Shown: piece by piece, positions 13,134 through 17,720 of the stretch
How the letters are laid out: every line of letters starts with the position of its first letter
Numbering within the stretch: the stretch's first letter is position 1
Origin: an uncultured Campylobacter sp.
GTDB lineage: Bacteria; Campylobacterota; Campylobacteria; Campylobacterales; Campylobacteraceae
Assembly (NCBI RefSeq): GCF_938045405.1
Contig: NZ_CALIMW010000163.1
Coordinates: 1 to 17,720 of the forward strand
Direction of reading: 5' to 3'
Length of the DNA: 17,720 bases
Program-made: the position numbers and the translations under genes
Notes under the pieces: model-generated
Seen by the model: the letters and a program-made list of their open reading frames with translations, nothing else
What the model was told of the DNA's origin: nothing
Databases searched by the model: none

Positions 13134-15299
13134 ATGATAGAAAAATTTTATGCAGCGCTGGCAAATATAGGCGAGCTTGCAGCGCAGACGAAAGCAGGCG
13201 AGTTCACGGCGCGCTTGCTTATGAAAATCGACCACGGCTTTTTTGCCGCTCTGCGCGAACGTCCCGTATGGAGGGCATTTTGGCTTAGCACGGCGCTATG
13301 CCTGCTCGCGTGCTGGGCTAAGATACATTATCAGATTAACGGTCCCATCTTTGCCTACATCGCCGAGAGTTTTCCGGTAGTATTTATCATAAATTTGCTC
13401 ATCTTTCACCTCTGCTATTTGCTTAGCGGGCGATTTTTTAAGCTCGTTTCGTTCGTGTTACTAGCGCTAATTGCGCTAATTGCGAGTGTGGCTTTATTTT
13501 TGATCGTAAATTTCGACTCAAGCTTCAACGTCGTGGCGATCGACGCGATCGTCCATACCGACGCAGCCGAGACGCGCGAGTTTGTTTCGCAGTTTCTTAA
13601 CCCCGCAACGATTTTATATTTAGCGGCGCTGCTCGGCTGCATCTTTGCGGCACTAAGAGCGGGACGGCGAGCGAAGGAGCAAACGCATAGCCGCCTAAGA
13701 TTGCTGCTAGCGGCGCTCTATCTTATCTATGGCACGATCTTTTGCGCAGATATTGCCGTTAAAGCTTTCCAAGGCAAGCAGAGCTATATAGCCAAGCTAT
13801 CGCAATACGTCCCGCTGGAGTTTGCCTTTACGATAAAAGACTATCTGAGCGATAAAAATTTCATCACCGATATGCGCGAAGTGCAGCTCGGCTACGATGA
13901 GGCCAAACGCGCAAACGAAAGCGTTTTAAAAGGCGGCGCAAATTTAGATCCGCAGAGCTCTGCCTTAGGCTCCGTACTTGAAAATTCAACGCCTGTATCA
14001 AGCGCCCAGGCGCAAAATTCCGGCGCAAATTTAAATTCTACGGTGCAGAGCTGGGGCAAGACTTTAAATTCTACTCCGCAAAGCTCTGCCTTGGATTCCG
14101 AGTCTGAAAATTCCGCGCCCGCATCAAGTGCCCAGGCGCAAAATTCCGGCGCAAACTTAAATTCTACGTCTGCCTCGGGCGCTATGGCGCAGAGCTCCAG
14201 CGAGATTTTAAATTCCGTACCACAAAGCCCCGGCGCGATTTCAAATTCCAAAACCACTGACGCTGCTACAAGCCCCGCCCCACAAAAGTCTCGCGTCAAA
14301 AATATCATCCTAATAATCGGCGAGAGCTTGCAGCGCGGGCATATGTCGCTCTACGGCTACGGCGTTAAAAATACACCGCTTTTAGAGAAACTCGAAGCAA
14401 GCGGTAATTTGATAAAATTTGGCGATACAATCTCGCCTTACGGCACGACTAATCAGGTGCTGATGCGGCTTTTAAATTTCAGCGATTACGAAAGCGAGCG
14501 CAAAAGGGCGTGGTTTCGCAACCTTAGCATCATCGATATGTTTAAGCTAAGTGGCTACCGCACCTTTTGGATTAGCAATCAAGAGGCTTTCGGCGCACAT
14601 GCGTTAAGTGCTAAAAGCGCTGCCGATCGCGCGGACGCGGAATCCTTCCTCTCAAAGAGCAATCTTTACGAAACCGTCCGCATCAAGCCTGACGGAGTGC
14701 TGCTTCCACTCATAAATCAGGCGAAAACGGAGCAGAGCGAGCGAAATTTCTACGTGATCCATCTCATCGGCAGCCATATGGATTACAGCCTGCGCTATCC
14801 CGAGGGATTTGGCAAGTTTAGCGCGGCGGATGTAAAGGCAAAACTTACTTCCAAGCAGAAAGAGGTCATAGCGTATTATGATAACAGCGTGCTTTACAAC
14901 GATTTCGTTATAAATGAAATTTTTAAAATTTTTTCGGGTGATGACAGCCTCATCGTCTATCTTAGCGATCACGGCGAGAATTTATACGAAAACGGACGCC
15001 TTGGGCACGGCATGGAGAGCCGCTTTACTTACGAAATTCCGCTGCTTTTTATAGCCTCGCGTGAGTTTTTGAGCGATCACGCTAAGCTATGGCAGAGGCT
15101 AGCTGCGGCGAAAGATAAGCCTTTTATGAGCGATGATTTGGCACATCTGCTAGCAGATATCATCGGTGTCGCGCCACTTGAGTTTGACGAGCGCAAAAGC
15201 CCGATACGAGCGGATTTTAATGCTTCACGCAAGCGAATTGCTAACGGAGTCGATTATGACGAGAAATTAAAAAGCGCGAAGGGCTATGAGCTCGAGTAA
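13134..15299 (+). CDS. membrane phosphoethanolamine transferase, EptA/EptC/CptA-like
   Basis: Members of this alkaline-phosphatase superfamily move phosphoethanolamine from phosphatidylethanolamine to lipid A, LPS core or, in Campylobacter, also flagellar rod protein. From the ATG at 13134 the protein has 721 residues. About five membrane segments (45-61, 71-95, 101-126, 158-175, 188-206) precede a periplasmic catalytic domain. Metal and catalytic residues are Glu397 (IIGES), Thr438/Thr439 (SPYGTTN), Asp612-His613 (SDHGE) and His625 (GHG); HLIGSHMDYSLRYP at 543-556 is typical. Residues 270-385 are a Ser/Asn/Ala/Gln-rich linker with an internal 42-residue repeat, making the protein longer than the usual 500-550. 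AGGA before 13134 supports this start; the ATG at 13074 adds 20 residues with a poor site. The target molecule cannot be told from sequence. Confidence 0.85.
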   Translation: MIEKFYAALANIGELAAQTKAGEFTARLLMKIDHGFFAALRERPVWRAFWLSTALCLLACWAKIHYQINGPIFAYIAESFPVVFIINLLIFHLCYLLSGRFFKLVSFVLLALIALIASVALFLIVNFDSSFNVVAIDAIVHTDAAETREFVSQFLNPATILYLAALLGCIFAALRAGRRAKEQTHSRLRLLLAALYLIYGTIFCADIAVKAFQGKQSYIAKLSQYVPLEFAFTIKDYLSDKNFITDMREVQLGYDEAKRANESVLKGGANLDPQSSALGSVLENSTPVSSAQAQNSGANLNSTVQSWGKTLNSTPQSSALDSESENSAPASSAQAQNSGANLNSTSASGAMAQSSSEILNSVPQSPGAISNSKTTDAATSPAPQKSRVKNIILIIGESLQRGHMSLYGYGVKNTPLLEKLEASGNLIKFGDTISPYGTTNQVLMRLLNFSDYESERKRAWFRNLSIIDMFKLSGYRTFWISNQEAFGAHALSAKSAADRADAESFLSKSNLYETVRIKPDGVLLPLINQAKTEQSERNFYVIHLIGSHMDYSLRYPEGFGKFSAADVKAKLTSKQKEVIAYYDNSVLYNDFVINEIFKIFSGDDSLIVYLSDHGENLYENGRLGHGMESRFTYEIPLLFIASREFLSDHAKLWQRLAAAKDKPFMSDDLAHLLADIIGVAPLEFDERKSPIRADFNASRKRIANGVDYDEKLKSAKGYELE
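13950..14219 (+). repeat. 126-bp imperfect tandem repeat in the transferase linker
   Basis: A unit beginning at 13950 (PQSSALGSVLEN) restarts at 14076 (PQSSALDSESEN), exactly 126 bp or 42 codons later. The stretch SSAQAQNSGANLNST is identical in both copies. A third, shortened start (PQSPGA) follows after 48 codons. The period is a multiple of three, so unit gain or loss would keep the frame. Confidence 0.75.
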
Positions 15300-15471
15300 T
15301 AGATGAGTTTTGCTTTTATCCCATTACATGCTGTATAAACGAAGGATTAGTATGTTCTGCTTTTTGATCGGTTCATCAATTCAGATTAAAATTTGCGCCA
15401 CTCCATATGGCTACGCTGATAGTAAGGCGCGCAACGCTTATGAAATTTGAGATCAAATTTATGCGCTGCGG
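15300..15471. other. convergent intergenic region with possible 32-codon ORF
   Basis: This gap separates the transferase from the oppositely oriented regulator. It holds an open frame 15352-15450 (MFCFLIGSSIQIKICATPYG...) of 32 codons preceded by AAGGA, which I cannot assign to any family and regard as doubtful. A long imperfect hairpin lies at its end. Confidence 0.3.
15430..15470. terminator. imperfect stem between convergent genes
   Basis: AAATTTGA (15443-15450) pairs with TCAAATTT (15453-15460). The stem can extend through AT/AT, CGC/GCG (15435-15437 with 15463-15465) and CGCA/TGCG (15430-15433 with 15467-15470) with small bulges. It ends next to the regulator stop at 15472. A T-run follows on the plus strand only after 11 nt, so a shared terminator is possible but not proven. 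Confidence 0.35.
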
Positions 15472-16209
15472 CTAGCTCTCCTTTTTTACCTCATCCATAT
15501 ACGAGTAAATCGTGACTTTCTGCGTCCTAAGCGCCTTTGCGACGAGCTCCACCGCACCTTTTACCTCAAAAATTCCTTTTTGCGAGAGGAATTTTACGAT
15601 ACGCTTTCGATCCTCTTTCTTCATCCCCTCCACATCCAGATCGTGCGTAGCCGATGCGATCAGATCTTGGACGATGTCAAGGATATTTTGCTGCAAATCG
15701 TTAGAGCTTTGCGTTTCTAAATTTATGCCGTCATTTAAGCTCGCTTCGTCTAATGTCGCGCTATCGCGGCTTCCGTCGGTAAAATTTGCGCCCTGCAACT
15801 CCTTGCTATCGAGCTTTACATTCGGCAGAAGATTTTTTATTGCTTTGTATGCCGCCATGGCGCTTGAGGTATCGATATTTACGCATAGCGCGCCTACTAC
15901 TTTGCCGTCTGCGCCGCGGATCAGCGAAGTAGAGGAGCGTATGAGCCTGCCGTTTTGCGCGGTAAAATAGTAGTTTGCGGTGCAGTCGTTTTCAAAATTT
16001 TTGCTTAGCAACACGTCCTTTACCAGATGATCGAAGCTTTGGCCGATCTTCCTGCCCGTTACGTCGCCGAGGACGAAAACGACGGAGCTTTGCGGCGTGC
16101 TCATATCGTGGATGACCACCTCGCAATCGCCGATCGTATTTTTAATAAGGTGCGCGGTCGGTATAAAGGTCTGCAAAAGTTGGTTCAATTCGGGCTCCTG
16201 AAATTTCAT
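15472..16209 (-). CDS. YheO/DauR-like transcriptional regulator (PAS-like sensor + HTH)
   Basis: This 245-residue protein has an N-terminal YheO-type PAS domain (about 8-120; CEVVIHDMS at 29-37, NGRLIRSSTSLIRGADGKVVGALCVNID at 86-113 region) and a C-terminal helix-turn-helix (about 195-243; RKRIVKFLSQKGIFEVKGAV, then KVTIYSYMDEV). A polar linker of about 40 residues (130-170) separates them. In Pseudomonas the relative DauR controls D-arginine use, so an amino-acid ligand is a fair guess. It diverges from ridA and probably controls it. The ATG at 16209 lacks a ribosome site, whereas CAGGAG in codons 4-5 is perfectly spaced for a TTG at 16188, which would give MNQLLQTFIPTAH, close to the family's usual start. 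The true start may be 16188. Confidence 0.85.
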   Translation of the reverse strand: MKFQEPELNQLLQTFIPTAHLIKNTIGDCEVVIHDMSTPQSSVVFVLGDVTGRKIGQSFDHLVKDVLLSKNFENDCTANYYFTAQNGRLIRSSTSLIRGADGKVVGALCVNIDTSSAMAAYKAIKNLLPNVKLDSKELQGANFTDGSRDSATLDEASLNDGINLETQSSNDLQQNILDIVQDLIASATHDLDVEGMKKEDRKRIVKFLSQKGIFEVKGAVELVAKALRTQKVTIYSYMDEVKKES

Positions 16210-16330
16210 ATAAAAAAATCTATGAATTTAGATTAAATTTTAAAATTTTTACAAATTTATAGAAATACTTATATATTTTTAATAAATTTAGAGTAAAATT
16301 ATATAAAATTTTATATGCAAAGGAGCTTAA
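16210..16330. promoter_or_regulatory. divergent AT-rich promoter region with palindromes
   Basis: The 121 bp between regulator and ridA are nearly all A/T. A perfect 16-bp palindrome ATATAAAATTTTATAT occupies 16301-16316, just before the AGGAG ribosome site of ridA, and contains -10-like TATAAA. Two related elements AATTTAGATTAAA (16225) and AATTTAGAGTAAA (16285) lie exactly 60 bp apart. These are candidate operators for the divergent regulator, but chance matches are frequent in such AT-rich DNA. Confidence 0.5.
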
Positions 16331-16717
16331 ATGAAAGAAATTTATCCAACCGTCTTTGCGCCGAAAAAGGCGCATTATGCGCCGGGCATCTTAGACGACG
16401 ACGGTACACTCTATGTCTCGGGGCAGCTAAGCGTGGATCCGCGCACGGGAGCTATCCTGGAGGGTCTTGCTGAGCAGACCGCGCAGGCTCTAAGCAATGT
16501 CGCGGCAGTGCTGGCCGCCGCGGGCGCGGATAAAGGCGACGTGCGGATGTGCCGCGTCTATACGCCGGGCGTCGAGAACTGGGACGTGATCGACGAGCAG
16601 TACGCGCTGTTTTTCGGCGCGCATAAGCCCGCTCGCGTCGTGGTGCCGACTACGGCTCTACACTTCGGCTGCCTCGTAGAGATCGAGGCCGTCGCAAAAA
16701 TAAAAGAGAAAAAATAG
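16331..16717 (+). CDS. ridA: RidA-type enamine/imine deaminase
   Basis: This 128-residue protein belongs to the YjgF/YER057c/UK114 (Rid) family, which hydrolyses reactive enamines and imines such as 2-aminoacrylate made by PLP enzymes, releasing ammonia. The key substrate-binding arginine is present as Arg102 (KPARVVVPTTAL), followed by the conserved VEIEAVA at 116-122. YVSGQLSVDPRTG at 28-40 is typical. AGGAG precedes the ATG. The N-terminus (MKEIYPTVFAPKKAHYAPG) resembles the RidA branch. It lies 8 nt upstream of a PLP-dependent enzyme gene, consistent with clearing that enzyme's reactive product. Assignment to RidA proper rather than Rid1-7 is less sure. Confidence 0.88.
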   Translation: MKEIYPTVFAPKKAHYAPGILDDDGTLYVSGQLSVDPRTGAILEGLAEQTAQALSNVAAVLAAAGADKGDVRMCRVYTPGVENWDVIDEQYALFFGAHKPARVVVPTTALHFGCLVEIEAVAKIKEKK

Positions 16718-16725
16718 GAGCGAAA

Positions 16726-17720
16726 ATGAGCAATTTCATCTGCACGGGCTGCGGCAAGCACGCGCCCATCGATACTTTGAGCTATAAATGCGACTGCGGT
16801 GGGCTGTATAAGCTAAACTCCGATGCACCTAAATTTAACCCCGCGCTCGTAGATCAAAGCGAGTTTAGCATCTTTAGATACCGCAGGTTTATGGGTATCG
16901 ATACGGCTAAATTTAGAGAAATTTCAATGGGCGAGGGGCTCACGGCTAGCGTAAAATTTGGCGAGGACCTCTATCTCAAGCTCGATTATGCGATGCCTAC
17001 GCTTTCGTTCAAAGATCGCGGTGCAGCGGTTTTAGTGCTGCATGCTAAAAATATCGGTGTGAAAAAGGTGTTGCAAGACTCCAGCGGCAACGCAGGCAAC
17101 GCCGTGGCAGCGTACTGCGCTCGCGCGGGTATCGAGTGTGAAATTTACGTCCCGAAGGGTACGTCGCCTAAAAAGATCGATATGATCAAAAGCCACGGCG
17201 CGCACGTCACGGTGTTTGACGGCAGCCGCGACGAAACGGCGGATGCGTGCCGCAAAAAGGCCGCGCAGGAGCAGATCTATTACGCCAACCACGTTTATAA
17301 TCCGATCTTTTACGAGGGCACGAAGAGCTACATTTATGAGATCTACGAGCAGCTGGGCAGGGTGCCGCGCAATATCTTTATCCCCGTGGGCAACGGCACG
17401 CTGCTACTGGGCGCTCAAGCGGCGCTGGGCGAGCTATATGAGGGCGGCTTTATCGAGGCGCTGCCAAAAATTTTCATCGTTCAGGGCGAGCGTTGCGCTC
17501 CGCTTTTTGACGCTAAAGGTGCGGCGCGCGAGACCAGGCCGCAGCCGACGCTAGCGGAGGGCATCGCGATCGCAAGACCGATGCGCGCGGGCGAAATTCT
17601 TGGCTCTAGCTACGCTGGCGAGCGCGAGGTGATCTTAGCGAGCGAGAGCGATATACTGCCTGCCAGAGCGGCGCTTGCGCGCGGCGGATTTTACGTCGAG
17701 CACACGACCGCGGCTACCTA
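16726..17720 (+). CDS. threonine synthase-like PLP-dependent enzyme, cut by right edge
   Basis: The first 331 residues of a fold-type II PLP enzyme are visible. An N-terminal zinc ribbon is formed by Cys6, Cys9, Cys22 and Cys24. The PLP lysine is Lys96 in PTLSFKDRGA, the SSGNAGNAVAAY motif lies at 119-130, and a phosphate-binding-like GNGTLLLG at 222-229. This layout matches the short, zinc-ribbon threonine synthase family, but related enzymes (threonine/serine dehydratase, diaminopropionate ammonia-lyase) share it. GGAG precedes the ATG at 16726. Linkage to RidA and a YheO-type regulator suggests a catabolic lyase or dehydratase giving an enamine, rather than threonine synthesis; that is inference. 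The C-terminus is outside the window. Confidence 0.8.
   Translation, partial: MSNFICTGCGKHAPIDTLSYKCDCGGLYKLNSDAPKFNPALVDQSEFSIFRYRRFMGIDTAKFREISMGEGLTASVKFGEDLYLKLDYAMPTLSFKDRGAAVLVLHAKNIGVKKVLQDSSGNAGNAVAAYCARAGIECEIYVPKGTSPKKIDMIKSHGAHVTVFDGSRDETADACRKKAAQEQIYYANHVYNPIFYEGTKSYIYEIYEQLGRVPRNIFIPVGNGTLLLGAQAALGELYEGGFIEALPKIFIVQGERCAPLFDAKGAARETRPQPTLAEGIAIARPMRAGEILGSSYAGEREVILASESDILPARAALARGGFYVEHTTAAT

Noticed and set aside
13892..14308. 138-codon open frame on the minus strand inside the transferase gene
   Set aside because: It is the antisense of the repetitive linker; its regularity comes from the repeat and codon bias of the plus-strand gene, and it has no sign of independent expression.

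Overview
The window looks like chromosome of a Campylobacter-type epsilonproteobacterium (Campylobacterota). The evidence is the ribosomal protein sequences, the absence of an L30 gene between S5 and L15, a 61-residue zinc-type S14, the many AAATTTTA-like words, and purine-rich AAGGA ribosome sites. The moderate GC content suggests one of the oral or less AT-rich Campylobacter species rather than C. jejuni; the species is my inference.

Region 1 (1-1921, minus strand) is accessory. It holds the first 21 codons of an unrecognised gene, a small 111-residue protein that may carry a winged helix, and a 443-residue AAA-type ATPase with a Walker A motif. The small gene has its own good promoter, whose -10 box sits between the arms of a perfect 11-bp inverted repeat.

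Region 2 (1922-2200) is the divergent control region between the ATPase and the S10 operon. It contains two identical palindromic repeats 125 bp apart, a consensus sigma-70 promoter (TTGACA-17-TATAAT), and a short leader that folds into two adjoining hairpins.

Region 3 (2201-12627, plus strand) is the fused S10-spc cluster in near-textbook order: rpsJ-rplC-rplD-rplW-rplB-rpsS-rplV-rpsC-rplP-rpmC-rpsQ-rplN-rplX-rplE-rpsN-rpsH-rplF-rplR-rpsE-rplO-secY-map. Genes abut or overlap almost everywhere. The one real gap is 77 nt between rpsH and rplF, and it can fold into a stem. The rpmD gene is missing, and infA/rpmJ and the alpha operon do not follow map.

Region 4 (12628-15299) has a gene-free stretch of about 500 bp with an interrupted poly-C tract. 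After it comes a membrane-bound phosphoethanolamine transferase of the EptA/CptA alkaline-phosphatase superfamily, with a long repetitive Ser/Asn/Ala/Gln-rich linker.

Region 5 (15300-17720) is a likely amino-acid metabolism module: a YheO/DauR-like PAS-HTH regulator (minus) diverges from a RidA-type enamine/imine deaminase and a threonine synthase-like PLP enzyme, which is cut by the right edge. The regulator probably controls the other two genes in response to an amino acid or related compound; this is inferred from layout and families.

No tRNA, rRNA, CRISPR array or insertion sequence was seen.
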